Assembly: GCA_024234875.1 (NCBI GenBank)
Contig: JACKNM010000004.1
Location: 437,481 to 501,480 of the forward strand
Source of the DNA: Ectothiorhodospiraceae bacterium
GTDB lineage: Bacteria; Pseudomonadota; Gammaproteobacteria; HK1
Length of the DNA stretch: 64,000 bases
Direction: 5' to 3'
Made by a program: the position numbers and the translations under genes
In this document: positions 17,326-25,767 of the stretch, one piece after another
Layout: every line of letters starts with the position of its first letter
How positions within the stretch are numbered: the stretch's first letter is position 1
Notes under the pieces: model-generated
What the model was told of the DNA's origin: nothing
Seen by the model: only the letters and a program-made list of their open reading frames with translations
Databases searched by the model: none

Positions 17326-17544
17326 TCAGCGACTCGCGAGCGCCCGGACCTCGTCGTCGGTGGGAAAGCGCCCGGTCGCGCGCTTCGAGTAGCGCAGCGC
17401 CCCGTCGACGGTGATCTCGAACACGCCGCCCGAGCCCCTCACCAGCTCGACCTCGGCGCCGCCACGATTCACGAACTCGTCCCTCGCACGGAGGGCACGT
17501 GGCTCGTAGTTTCAGGAGGTGCAGTATTCGATTCGGACCTTCAT
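17326..17544 (-). CDS. SelW/Rdx-family selenoprotein, UGA recoded as selenocysteine
   Basis: 72 residues if the in-frame TGA at 17514-17512 is read as Sec. Translation from ATG at 17544 begins MKVRIEYCTSUNY, giving the CxxU redox motif of SelW/Rdx thioredoxin-like proteins. The frame stays open to TGA at 17328-17326. The C-terminal part GVFEITVDG, RYSK and GRFP matches the family's conserved strand, Ser-Lys and Gly-x-Phe-Pro pattern, so the region after the UGA is clearly coding. GGAG lies 9 nt upstream of the start. A bSECIS-like hairpin follows the UGA. Ordinary gene calling would stop after 10 codons and miss it. Role: presumed thiol/selenol redox partner in the cytoplasm; SelW function in bacteria is poorly known. 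No sel genes are in the window. Convergent with the CoA-transferase gene, divergent from the DUF3047 gene. Confidence 0.85.
17478..17499 (-). promoter_or_regulatory. Bacterial SECIS-like stem-loop downstream of the Sec UGA
   Basis: Coding-strand bases CGT (17499-17497) pair with ACG (17480-17478), G17496 bulges, and CCCTC (17495-17491) pairs with GAGGG (17485-17481), leaving loop CGTGC. That is 8 bp with one bulged base and a 5-nt loop with G in its second position. The loop begins 22 nt after the UGA. Known bacterial SECIS elements sit directly 3' of the UGA with a small apical loop carrying an early G, so SelB could bind here. Confidence 0.65.
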
Positions 17545-17723
17545 CACATTCGGCTCCACACAGACGGCCCCGACCAGACCGGGCCGACGCCGCTCACGCT
17601 CCCTCGACACCCGATGCCGCGTCAAGGGCATGTCGGACCCGGCCCGACGCCGGTGGGCGACGAGACAGGTAACCTTCGAGCAGCGTGCCCGGACGGCGCC
17701 CCGGCGACAGCGAGGCGACCTGC

Positions 17724-18389
17724 ATGAACACACCGTTGCGCATACCGCCACTGATCGCAGTCGCCGTCGCCTGGCTCGGCCTCGTCGCGCCGCTCGCGCG
17801 CGCCGACCTGCCGCGCGTCGCCGTGCTCGAGGCAGGGGCCGTCGCCGGCTGGGAGGAGCGGCAGTTCGACGGGCGCACCGAGTACGTCTCGACCCGGCTC
17901 GGCAACCTCCCCGTGGTCCGCGCGACCAGCTCCGGCGGCGCGTCGGGGCTCTACCGCCAACTCGAGGTCGACCTCACCCGCACGCCGCTCATGCGCTGGT
18001 CCTGGGGCGTCGAGCGCGGAATCGACAATCGCGGCGAGCGCAGCCGCGCCGGCGACGACTTCGCCGCGCGCGTCTACGTGGTCGCCGCCGACTCGATGAT
18101 GTTCTGGCGCAGCCGCGCGGTGTGCTACGTCTGGACCAGCCACGTCGCGCCGGGGACGACGTGGCCGAGCCCGTACACCGACCACGTGATGATGGTCGCG
18201 GTGCGCTCGGGCACGGCCCGGCCAGGTGAGCTGGTCGCCGAGCAGCGAGACGTCCGCGCCGACTTCGAGCGCTTCTTCGGCCCCGAGGTCACGTCGATCG
18301 ACTCCGTCGCCATCATGACCGACACCGACGGCACCGGGCAGCGCGCGACCGCCTACTACGGTGACCTCTGGTTCACGGCGCGCGAGTAG
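17724..18389 (+). CDS. DUF3047 secreted protein
   Basis: 221 residues. The Sec signal peptide MNTPLRIPPLIAVAVAWLGL ends near LARA (about residue 28). The mature part matches the DUF3047 pattern: LYRQLEVDLTRTPLMRWSWGVER, DDFAARVYVV, and a C-terminal IDSVAIMTDTDGTG near AYYGDLWF. The function is unknown; members are predicted periplasmic beta-sandwich proteins. ATG at 17724 is preferred over 17685 because it begins the signal peptide exactly. Its 3' end overlaps the convergent LLM gene by 17 bp. Confidence 0.8.
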   Translation: MNTPLRIPPLIAVAVAWLGLVAPLARADLPRVAVLEAGAVAGWEERQFDGRTEYVSTRLGNLPVVRATSSGGASGLYRQLEVDLTRTPLMRWSWGVERGIDNRGERSRAGDDFAARVYVVAADSMMFWRSRAVCYVWTSHVAPGTTWPSPYTDHVMMVAVRSGTARPGELVAEQRDVRADFERFFGPEVTSIDSVAIMTDTDGTGQRATAYYGDLWFTARE

Positions 18390-19404
18390 GCGAGTTCCAG
18401 TCGGCGAGGAGCGAGCGCCAGCGCGCTTGCGGCCACGGCAGTGGCGGGTCGTAGACCGAGACCCGCGCCGAGAGCCCCGCGTAACGGGCGCGCAGCGCGG
18501 CGGCGAGGTCCGCCGGTGCGGCGGCGAGCGCGATCTCGGCGACCAGCGATTCCGGAACCCTTCGTGCCATTCCCGTCCAGTCCCCATTGCGGGCGAGCGC
18601 GCTCAGCTCCGGACCGAGCGCGCCGTGACCGTGGTGCTCGAGCACCGCCCGATAGCTCGGGGTCGAGGCGTAGAAGGCGATCTGCCGGCGCGTCATCTGC
18701 TCGCAGCGGTCCCACTCGGCCTGGTCGTCACCGGTGATCACGAACACCGGCGCCAGCAACGCGACCGCCGCCGCCTCGCGCCCGGCCGCGCGTGCGCCGT
18801 CGGCAATCGCCGGCAACGCCACCTCGCGCAGGTAGCCGACGCTGTGCATCGGGTGGATGCTGAAGCCGTCGGCCGCCTCGCCGACCGCGCGGCACATGCG
18901 CGGATTCACCCCGGCCAGGTAGACAGGGATGTCCGGATGCTCGATCGGGCCCGGGTTGAAGAACGGGTTCATCAGGGTGAACTGGTAGAACGGCCCACGA
19001 TGGTCGGGGCGCACGTCCTCCTGGAACGTGCGCCAGATCGCCCGCAGGCAGTGGATGTAGTCGGTGACCCGCGCCGCTGGATGGTCGAACGGCATCGAGT
19101 AGCGTCGCTCGACGTGCGCCCGCACCTGGGTCCCCAGACCGAGCATCAGCCGCCCACCACTGAGGCGCTGCAGGTCCCACGCGACCTGCGCCGTCGCCAG
19201 CGGGCTGCGCCCGAACGCGATGGCGACGTTGGTCCCGAGCCCAATCCGCTGGGTGGCGGCGGCCGCGAGCCCCAGGGCGAGGAACGGGTCGTGGCCGACC
19301 TCGACCGTCCACATGCCGTCGAAGCCCAGCGCCTCGGCCTCTCGCGCCTCGGCCGCGGCGCGCTCGATACCGCCGCGAAAGCCCGTCACGGTGTCGAGGT
19401 GCAT
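18373..19404 (-). CDS. LLM-class flavin-dependent oxidoreductase (TIGR03617-like)
   Basis: 343 residues; ATG at 19404 with GGAGG 8 nt upstream. Luciferase-like TIM barrel: AREAEALGFDGMWTVEVGHD, RIGLGTNVAIAFGRSPL, GGRLMLGLGTQVRAHVERRY, and HPDIPVYLAGVNPRM. The GLGTQV-x-H-ERRY block differs from the GxGW loop of the 11495 and 31594 paralogues, placing it in another LLM subfamily often listed as F420-dependent. Substrate unknown. It stands alone. Confidence 0.87.
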   Translation of the reverse strand: MHLDTVTGFRGGIERAAAEAREAEALGFDGMWTVEVGHDPFLALGLAAAATQRIGLGTNVAIAFGRSPLATAQVAWDLQRLSGGRLMLGLGTQVRAHVERRYSMPFDHPAARVTDYIHCLRAIWRTFQEDVRPDHRGPFYQFTLMNPFFNPGPIEHPDIPVYLAGVNPRMCRAVGEAADGFSIHPMHSVGYLREVALPAIADGARAAGREAAAVALLAPVFVITGDDQAEWDRCEQMTRRQIAFYASTPSYRAVLEHHGHGALGPELSALARNGDWTGMARRVPESLVAEIALAAAPADLAAALRARYAGLSARVSVYDPPLPWPQARWRSLLADWNSPTRAP

Positions 19405-19518
19405 CGCCCAGCCCTCCTTCCACGCGACCGTCGGACGCGGTCGACCGTCGCATTGTAGACATCCGCGCCGACCGAGCTGCTACGCTCCGCGGGCACCGAC
19501 ACGCCAGGAACCGCCAGC

Positions 19519-20922
19519 ATGCCCCAGGCCGATCCTCTGCCGGCGCCCCGCGCCGAGCGCGCCGTGGATACCGGCTCGGCCGCCAACGGCCTGCTGGTGG
19601 ACCGACTCGCGGACTGGCTGATGAGCCAGGCACTGACCGAGGACACGGTCGAGAACCTGTTCGTCGGCTGCTGCGAGCGACTGCTCGCCTCGGACATCCC
19701 CCTCGGTCGCGCCCACCTGGGTTACCAGACGCTGCACCCGCTGTTTCGGTCCGTCGGCCTCATCTGGCGGCCCGGCGAGCCCCTCAATACCGACGAGTAT
19801 CCCCACGGCCCGCGCGGCATCGGCGCCTTCCGCCGCGGCCCTCACCACTACCTCATCCGCACCGGCTTGCCGATGCTGCGTCGTCGCCTCGACGACGGCG
19901 ACCCGTCGGCAGACTTCCCCGTCGTGCGCCAGCTCCGGTCCGAGGGCTTCACGGACTACCTGGCCTGGTTCATCCCGTTCGCCGACGTCCGCGGCATGGA
20001 TCCGGAACGCGCCGACGGGCTGATCGGCTCGTGGGCGACCCGCCGCCGGGGTGGGTTCTCCGACGCGGAGCTGCGCGCCCTCGAGCGCATCCAGCGCCGC
20101 CTCGCCGTCGCCTGCAAGGTGACCATCCAGCACCAGGTCACCGACAACGTGCTCGAGGCCTACCTCGGGCCACATGCCGCCGCGCGGGTGCGACGTGGCG
20201 CCATCCATCGCGGCGCGGGCGAGGTCATCCACGCCGTGCTGATGTTCAGCGATCTGCGCGAGTCGACCGCACTCTCGGAGTCGATGAGTCTCGATGCCTA
20301 CCTCGAGACGCTGAACGGATACTTCGAGTGCATCGCCGACGCGGTGATGGACCACGGCGGGGAGGTGCTGCGGTTCATCGGTGACGCGATGCTCGGCATC
20401 TTCCCGATGGATACTCACCGCGTCGCGGACCCGCGCAGCTGCCCGGTGCACCGCGCCGCCTGCACCGCCGCGTTGGCGGCGGTGGAGGACGCGCGTGCCC
20501 GCCTCGAGGCACTGAACGCGCGGCGTGTCGAGGGCGGTCTGGCCGCGCTCGGTTACGGCATGTCGCTCCACGTCGGCGACGTGCTGTTCGGCAACATCGG
20601 CGCCGCACGGCGAATCGAGTTCTCCGTCGTGGGCCCGGCCGCCAACCGCGCCGCGCGCATCGAGAGCCTGTGCAAGCAGCTCGACCAGCCGCTGCTCGTG
20701 TCACAGGAGTTCGCCGACATCGTTCCCGGCGGCTGGGCGCCGATGGGCATGCACAGGCTCGCCGGCATCGGCCAGCCGCAGGCGATCTACGCGCCGATCG
20801 CGGCGGGCCCGGGCGTGGACTCAGCCGGGAGCCTGGCGCGCGGTCGCCGGCAACCAGGTGGCGAGCTCCGGGAAGGCGATGAGCACGAACACCATCACCA
20901 CCATGATCGCGAACATCGGTAG
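19519..20922 (+). CDS. Class III adenylate/guanylate cyclase with N-terminal sensor-like region
   Basis: 467 residues. Residues 1 to about 225 form an uncharacterised soluble domain seen in similar bacterial cyclases. The catalytic domain follows: MFSDLRESTALSE has the first metal-binding Asp, RFIGDAMLGIFP the second, and FSVVGPAANRAARIE the substrate and transition-state Asn/Arg region. All key residues for nucleotide cyclisation are present; adenylate versus guanylate cannot be told by eye. The last 34 residues overlap the convergent dctM gene by 102 bp and give a His-rich tail (EHEHHHHHDREHR). A 1126-residue protein with two cNMP-binding domains is encoded at 45755, so a cNMP pathway is plausible. 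Confidence 0.87.
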   Translation: MPQADPLPAPRAERAVDTGSAANGLLVDRLADWLMSQALTEDTVENLFVGCCERLLASDIPLGRAHLGYQTLHPLFRSVGLIWRPGEPLNTDEYPHGPRGIGAFRRGPHHYLIRTGLPMLRRRLDDGDPSADFPVVRQLRSEGFTDYLAWFIPFADVRGMDPERADGLIGSWATRRRGGFSDAELRALERIQRRLAVACKVTIQHQVTDNVLEAYLGPHAAARVRRGAIHRGAGEVIHAVLMFSDLRESTALSESMSLDAYLETLNGYFECIADAVMDHGGEVLRFIGDAMLGIFPMDTHRVADPRSCPVHRAACTAALAAVEDARARLEALNARRVEGGLAALGYGMSLHVGDVLFGNIGAARRIEFSVVGPAANRAARIESLCKQLDQPLLVSQEFADIVPGGWAPMGMHRLAGIGQPQAIYAPIAAGPGVDSAGSLARGRRQPGGELREGDEHEHHHHHDREHR

Positions 20923-22131
20923 CGCCGCCTTCGCGATGTAGTTCATCTCGTGGCTGGTCATGCCCTGCAGCACGAAGAGGTTGAATCCGATCGGGGGCGT
21001 GATCTGCGCCATCTCCACCACCACCACGATGAAGATCCCGAACCACACCAGGTCGATTCCGGCCTGGCGAATCATCGGCTCGACCACCGCCATGGTGAGC
21101 ACGACCGACGAGATGCCGTCGAGGAAGCAGCCGAGCACGATGTAGAACACGAGCAGGGCCATCAGCAGCTCGAAGCGGCTCAGCCCCAGAGAGTTGATCC
21201 AGTCGGCGAGGCCGCGCGGCAGCCCGGTGAAGCCCATGGACAACGACAGGAAGGCGGCGCCCGCGAGAATCAGGGCGATCATCGCCGACGTCCGCGTCGC
21301 CCCCATCAGGCTGTCGGCGAACGCGCGCCAGGTGAGCGACCGCTGGCCCGCGGCCAACGCCAGCGAGCCGATGACCCCGAACGCCGCGGCCTCGGTGGCG
21401 GTCGCGATGCCGAGGTACATCGAGCCGATCACGAGCACCACCAGCAATAGCAGCGGGATCAGGAAACGCGAGCGCCCGAGCTTCTCGCGCAGGCTCATCG
21501 GCGGATCGTGGCGCGGATTGTAGCGCCGCGAGACTCGGGAATACGCCGCGACGTAGCCCATGAACATCGCCGCCAGGACCAACCCCGGCACGACCCCGGC
21601 CATGAACAGCTCGGTGATCGACTCGTTGATCGTCACCCCGTAGACGATCAGGGTGAGCGAGGGCGGGATCATCAGCCCGAGCGTGGCCGCGCCGGCAAGC
21701 GTGCCGATGATCATGTGCTCCGGATAGTCGCGTCGGCGCAGCTCCGGAATCGACATCTTGCCGACCGTGGTCAGGGTCGCCGCCGACGAGCCGGAGACTG
21801 CCGCGAACACGGTGCAGCCGACGATGTTGGTGTGCATCAAGCCGCCGGGGAGCCCCGCCATCCACGGCGACAACCCCTTGAACATGTCCTCGGACAGGCG
21901 GGTCCTCGACAAGATCTCGCCCATCCAGATGAACAGTGGCAGCGCGGTCAGCGACCACGACGAGGACGCGGTCCAGATCGTCGTGATCATCGCGTCGCCA
22001 GCCGGACGCGAGGTGAACAGCTCCATGCCGACGAACGCGACGCCGAGCAGCGCGAGCCCGACCCAGACCCCGGTGCCGAGGAGGAGAAACAGGACGAACA
22101 GGAACAGGCCGATGAGCTCGAGATGCGCCAT
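20821..22131 (-). CDS. dctM: TRAP transporter large permease subunit, DctM type
   Basis: 436 residues, about 12 hydrophobic segments. TRAP DctM hallmarks: ALPLFIWMGEIL, VSGSSAATLTTVGKMSIPEL, GTLAGAATLGLMIPPS, ITPPIGFNLFVLQGM and a C-terminal FPELATWLP. It uses the ion gradient to import an organic acid delivered by the binding protein. ATG at 22131 lies 8 nt after the small-subunit stop. The end overlaps antisense with the cyclase gene at 19519. Fourth gene of the operon that begins with the racemase-like enzyme at 24950. Confidence 0.93.
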   Translation of the reverse strand: MAHLELIGLFLFVLFLLLGTGVWVGLALLGVAFVGMELFTSRPAGDAMITTIWTASSSWSLTALPLFIWMGEILSRTRLSEDMFKGLSPWMAGLPGGLMHTNIVGCTVFAAVSGSSAATLTTVGKMSIPELRRRDYPEHMIIGTLAGAATLGLMIPPSLTLIVYGVTINESITELFMAGVVPGLVLAAMFMGYVAAYSRVSRRYNPRHDPPMSLREKLGRSRFLIPLLLLVVLVIGSMYLGIATATEAAAFGVIGSLALAAGQRSLTWRAFADSLMGATRTSAMIALILAGAAFLSLSMGFTGLPRGLADWINSLGLSRFELLMALLVFYIVLGCFLDGISSVVLTMAVVEPMIRQAGIDLVWFGIFIVVVVEMAQITPPIGFNLFVLQGMTSHEMNYIAKAALPMFAIMVVMVFVLIAFPELATWLPATARQAPG

Positions 22132-22139
22132 GTCGTTGC

Positions 22140-22670
22140 CTACTCGCTCGAGGCGCCGTCGATCGAGGTGGCGCGGATGCCGTGGCTGCCGGTGAGCAAC
22201 AGTCGCACGAGGTTGTCCCAGAAGCACACCGCGAGCAGCACCGTGCCCACCGACATCGTGGTCTGCGGGATCCACAGCGGCGTCGCGTCCTGGCCCTGGC
22301 TGATGTCGTGCAACTTGTAGGACCACCACGTCGCCTTCACCGCGTACCAGGCGAAGTAGCTCGCGAGCGACGCCGCGATTCCCAGGCACCAGGCCTCGCA
22401 CAGCCAGCGCCAACGCCCGAGCGCGTTGAGGAGGATGCTGACTCGGATGTGGGCACCGTGCTGCAGCGCGTGGGCGAAGGCGAAGAACGAGGCCGCGGCC
22501 ATGAAGTACCCGGCGTAGTCGGTGGAGCCGGGAACCACCTCGCCGATCCAGCGCGCGCTCATCTGCAGCACGATGATCACGAGAATGGCGACCAGGCACA
22601 GCGCCGCCAGCACGCCAGCGGCGGTGTAGGTCGCGTCGAGGACGCGCCGAAGAAACCTGGCCAGCGCCAT
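22140..22670 (-). CDS. dctQ: TRAP transporter small permease subunit, DctQ type
   Basis: 176 residues with four hydrophobic helices (first about residues 18-38). DctQ features: VLQMSARWIGEVVPGSTDYAGY and an AHALQHGAHIRVSI loop (usual pattern H-I-R-V). It partners DctM. The start at 22670 is separated from the binding-protein gene by 62 nt that hold a perfect 9-bp hairpin. Confidence 0.9.
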   Translation of the reverse strand: MALARFLRRVLDATYTAAGVLAALCLVAILVIIVLQMSARWIGEVVPGSTDYAGYFMAAASFFAFAHALQHGAHIRVSILLNALGRWRWLCEAWCLGIAASLASYFAWYAVKATWWSYKLHDISQGQDATPLWIPQTTMSVGTVLLAVCFWDNLVRLLLTGSHGIRATSIDGASSE

Positions 22671-22694
22671 AGGTGGACCCCGGGATGCTGCGGC

Positions 22695-22718
22695 GTCGGG
22701 GCCGCTCGTGGCCCCGAC
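22695..22718 (-). promoter_or_regulatory. Intercistronic hairpin between dctP and dctQ
   Basis: GTCGGGGCC (22695-22703) and GGCCCCGAC (22710-22718) form a perfect 9-bp stem with a 6-nt loop, 14 nt after the dctP stop. No T-run follows. It probably protects or partly terminates the binding-protein message so that DctP outnumbers DctQM. Confidence 0.6.
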
Positions 22719-22732
22719 CCGGCAGGCAAGAC

Positions 22733-23725
22733 CTACTTGCCCATCGCCTGGAAGGCGTCGACGATGGCCTTGCCGTCGTCACCCACGGCCTGCAACCACT
22801 CGGCGGTCATGGTCTTGCCGATCTCCTTCAGCTCGTTGGTGAGCGTGTCGCCCGCACGCTGCACCTTCATGCCGTTCGCGCGCAGCCCGTTGAGGGTGAA
22901 CTGCGTGTACTCCACCGCGCGCCAGCTACCCGCGTACTCGGCGAGCGCGGCGCAGCCGAGGACGACGTTGCGGGTGCCATCGTCCAGGCCCTTCCAGGCG
23001 TCGGAGTTCACGAGCACGTAGTTGCGAGGCAGCCACGCGTCGACCTCGTAGAAATGAGTGAGGCTCTCCCACACCTTGCGGTCGTAGCCGGTGGACCCCG
23101 AGGACACCATCGACTCGGCGACGCCGGTGGCGAACGCCTGCGAGATCTCGGCCGCCTCGATCTGGACCGGGAGCATTCCGGTGAGCTCGGCCAGACGCGC
23201 GGTGGCGGTGTTGTAGGAGCGGAACTTGACCCCCTTCATGTCGGCGACCGAGTTCACCTCCTTCTTGAAGTAGAGGCCTTGCGGCGGCCATGGCACCGAG
23301 TAGAGCAGCATGAGGTTCTGCTTCTCCAGGGTCTTCTCGATGACCGGCTTGGCCGCCTTCCACAGATTCGCGGCATCCTCGAACGAGGTGGCGAGGAACG
23401 GCACCGAGTCGACACCGAAGATCGGGTTCTCGTTCTGGTGGGCAGAGAGCAGACGCTCACCGATCGGTGCCTGCCCGGTCTGCACCGCACGCTTGATCTC
23501 GTTGCCCTTGAACAGCGAGCCCGACGGATGGGTGACGATCTCGAGCTTGCCGCCGGTACCGGTGGTCACGCAGCGGGCGAACTCCGCGCCGACCGCCGAG
23601 TGGTAGTTGCTCGCGGCGTAGGCCATCGGCATGTCCCACTTCTCGGCCTGTGCGGCGCCCGCCGTCAGCCCGAGACCGAGCGCGATCGCGAAAGCGCAGT
23701 GCTTGTGGACGGAATGCGACGTCAT
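22733..23725 (-). CDS. dctP: TRAP transporter substrate-binding protein, DctP family
   Basis: 330 residues. The signal peptide has basic MTSHSVHKH, a hydrophobic stretch, then GAAQA with cleavage near residue 27. The mature protein shows ASNYHSAVGAEFARCV, GKLEIVTHPSGSLFKGNEI, and MKGVKFRSYNTATARL, which includes the conserved Arg region that clamps a carboxylate. AGGAG lies 10 nt before ATG 23725. Together with the adjacent muconate-cycloisomerase-like enzyme it suggests uptake of a carboxylic acid, perhaps an aromatic ring-cleavage product or lactone (inference). Confidence 0.92.
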   Translation of the reverse strand: MTSHSVHKHCAFAIALGLGLTAGAAQAEKWDMPMAYAASNYHSAVGAEFARCVTTGTGGKLEIVTHPSGSLFKGNEIKRAVQTGQAPIGERLLSAHQNENPIFGVDSVPFLATSFEDAANLWKAAKPVIEKTLEKQNLMLLYSVPWPPQGLYFKKEVNSVADMKGVKFRSYNTATARLAELTGMLPVQIEAAEISQAFATGVAESMVSSGSTGYDRKVWESLTHFYEVDAWLPRNYVLVNSDAWKGLDDGTRNVVLGCAALAEYAGSWRAVEYTQFTLNGLRANGMKVQRAGDTLTNELKEIGKTMTAEWLQAVGDDGKAIVDAFQAMGK

Positions 23726-23777
23726 CGGAAGATGCTCCTGATCTGATACGACAGACGACCGAGGGCGAACACGGCCC

Positions 23778-24950
23778 TCACTCACCACTGGAACGACGCA
23801 GCGCGAAGCGACCGAGCAGCGCCTCGTCGACCGCGATCCCGAGACCGGGCGCGGTCGGTACGACGACGTGACCGTCCACGATGGGAAACGGCTCGGCCAG
23901 CACGTCGTGCTCGAGATACCAGCGCGCCTGGTAGAACTCGCAGCCGAGATCGATCTCGGGCGTGGCGGCGATCATGTGCGTGCCAGCGAGATGCGCGATG
24001 CCGGTCTCGAACATGTCGCCACCGTAGCCGACGAGGCCACCCGCCCCGGCGATGGCGGCGATCGCCTTACCTCGCGCCATGCCGCCGGACTTCATGATCT
24101 TCACCGACACGCCGTCGCAGATCCCCTCGCTGATCGCGCGAATCATGTCCGCCGGGCCGAACACGCTCTCGTCGGCGAGAAGAGGCGTGTCGAGTGCCGT
24201 GCGGTAGCTCGCCATCGCGGCGAAATGTCGGGCCGGCACCGGTTGCTCGATGAAGGTGACACCGAACGCGTCGATGTCACGCAGCCGACGTAGCGCATCG
24301 AAGGGCTCCAGGCCCTGGTTGTAGTCGACGCGAATGTCGAGATCGGGATGATCGCGGCGCAGGCGCTCCAGGCGATCGAGGTCGAAACGATGCTCGCGCA
24401 CCCCGGTCTTGAGCTTGACGATCCCGACCCCGGCCTCGCGTATGGTCTCCACCAATCGCAGATCCGCCGCGAAGTCCGGGTCCGCGAGCGAGACCGAGAG
24501 CGGAATGCGGTCGCGGCATCGCCCACCGAGCAGGGCCCACACCGGAAGACCCGAGGCCCGTCCGAGCAGGTCGTACAACGCCATCTCGAGGGCAGCCTGC
24601 GCCTCGGGATGCCCGACGACCGCGCGCCGACACGCCGCCATCAGGGCCTCGATGTCGCTGGGGCGGGCACCGACGACGATGGGTCGATAGTAGCGGTCGA
24701 GGGCAGCGAAGGTGGCCTCCGCGGTACCGGTGAACACCACCCACGGCGACGCCTCGCCGAATCCGACCACGCCGCCATCGGTCTCGAGGCGAACGACCAC
24801 GACCTCGACCGCCTGGGCGACCGTGCCGCTGCCGTGGTCTCGTGCATGCCGGACCGGCAGCGCGAGATGGACGACGTCCATGCGCGCGATGCGATCGGAA
24901 AGGATCGGGGCAACGGCGCCGGGGTCCCTGCGCTCGGACGTCGACGTCAC
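23778..24950 (-). CDS. Enolase-superfamily enzyme, muconate cycloisomerase/mandelate racemase-like
   Basis: 390 residues from GTG at 24950 (GGAG 8 nt upstream). The catalytic K-x-K motif is VKLKTG (Lys179, Lys181). The metal ligands are Asp209 (IRVDYNQG), Glu235 (FIEQPV) and Asp260 (LLADES), and the second-side base is Lys284 (VSVKIMKSGG). This set matches the MLE subgroup: muconate cycloisomerases, o-succinylbenzoate synthases and dipeptide epimerases. Activity within the subgroup cannot be read by eye; the late GGDMFETGIAHLAGTH is closest to cycloisomerases. It heads the DctPQM operon, so the transported acid is probably its substrate or a relative. Confidence 0.87.
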   Translation of the reverse strand: MTSTSERRDPGAVAPILSDRIARMDVVHLALPVRHARDHGSGTVAQAVEVVVVRLETDGGVVGFGEASPWVVFTGTAEATFAALDRYYRPIVVGARPSDIEALMAACRRAVVGHPEAQAALEMALYDLLGRASGLPVWALLGGRCRDRIPLSVSLADPDFAADLRLVETIREAGVGIVKLKTGVREHRFDLDRLERLRRDHPDLDIRVDYNQGLEPFDALRRLRDIDAFGVTFIEQPVPARHFAAMASYRTALDTPLLADESVFGPADMIRAISEGICDGVSVKIMKSGGMARGKAIAAIAGAGGLVGYGGDMFETGIAHLAGTHMIAATPEIDLGCEFYQARWYLEHDVLAEPFPIVDGHVVVPTAPGLGIAVDEALLGRFALRRSSGE

Positions 24951-25109
24951 CGCACCGCTCCCCGCATTCGCCGTCGCCGAAAGCCGGCGCGCGCGAATCG
25001 TAGCAGGGGCGTGGGAGTGCCAGGAAGAGGAGTCACGGCGGCGGATGACGGCTGGCGGTCACCGGCCTGGACATCGACAATGCCCGACCGAGACCCTCGA
25101 GAGACCACC

Positions 25110-25724
25110 ATGCGCCGGGCGCCGAGAACACATCGACGGGCCGCGCAGGTCGCACCCCGCCGCGGGGGGCTGATTCTCCTGAACAAGCCCTACGGGGTCC
25201 TCTGCCAATTTCGACCGAGCGGCGAGCGACCGACGCTCGCGACGCTGGTCGACGTGCCCGCGGTCTACCCGGCCGGCCGACTCGACGCCGACAGCGAGGG
25301 CCTGGTGCTGCTGACCGGAGACGGGAATCTGCAGCACCGCATCACCGATCCACGCCACCACCTGGAGAAGGTCTACTGGGTGCAGGTGGAGCGCGTACCC
25401 GACGAGGCCGCGCTCGCGCGACTGCGCACGGGTATCGAGCTCGACGGCCGTCTCACCTTGCCGGCCGGTGCGAGACGCATCGACGAGCCGCCGGGACTCT
25501 GGCCGCGCGACCCGCCGGTTCGCTTCCGGCTCAACGTGCCGACTTGCTGGCTCGAGATTCGACTGCACGAGGGGCGCAACCGACAGGTCCGGCGCATGAC
25601 CGCGGCGGTCGGCCACCCGACCCTCAGGCTCGTGCGCCACGCGATCGGCCCGTGGACGATCGACGGTCTGGAACCGGGCCGATGGCGACGCGTCGCTCGC
25701 CCCGAGATCCCGCCATCGGGGTAG
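25110..25724 (+). CDS. rluE: 23S rRNA pseudouridine synthase, RluE type (RsuA family)
   Basis: 204 residues from ATG 25110; an in-frame ATG at 25080 would add ten. A basic N-terminal tail is followed by LILLNKPYGVLCQF, the catalytic motif GRLDADSEGLVLLTGDG (Asp nucleophile), EKVYWVQVER and GRNRQVRRMTAAVGHPTLRLVR. The short form without an S4 domain and the KPYGVLCQF block match RluE, which modifies U2457 of 23S rRNA. Single gene, transcribed away from the racemase operon. Confidence 0.88.
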   Translation: MRRAPRTHRRAAQVAPRRGGLILLNKPYGVLCQFRPSGERPTLATLVDVPAVYPAGRLDADSEGLVLLTGDGNLQHRITDPRHHLEKVYWVQVERVPDEAALARLRTGIELDGRLTLPAGARRIDEPPGLWPRDPPVRFRLNVPTCWLEIRLHEGRNRQVRRMTAAVGHPTLRLVRHAIGPWTIDGLEPGRWRRVARPEIPPSG

Positions 25725-25767
25725 GGGCGGATCCTTCGAACGCTCGAGCGGCCCGGGGTGGGCGGGC

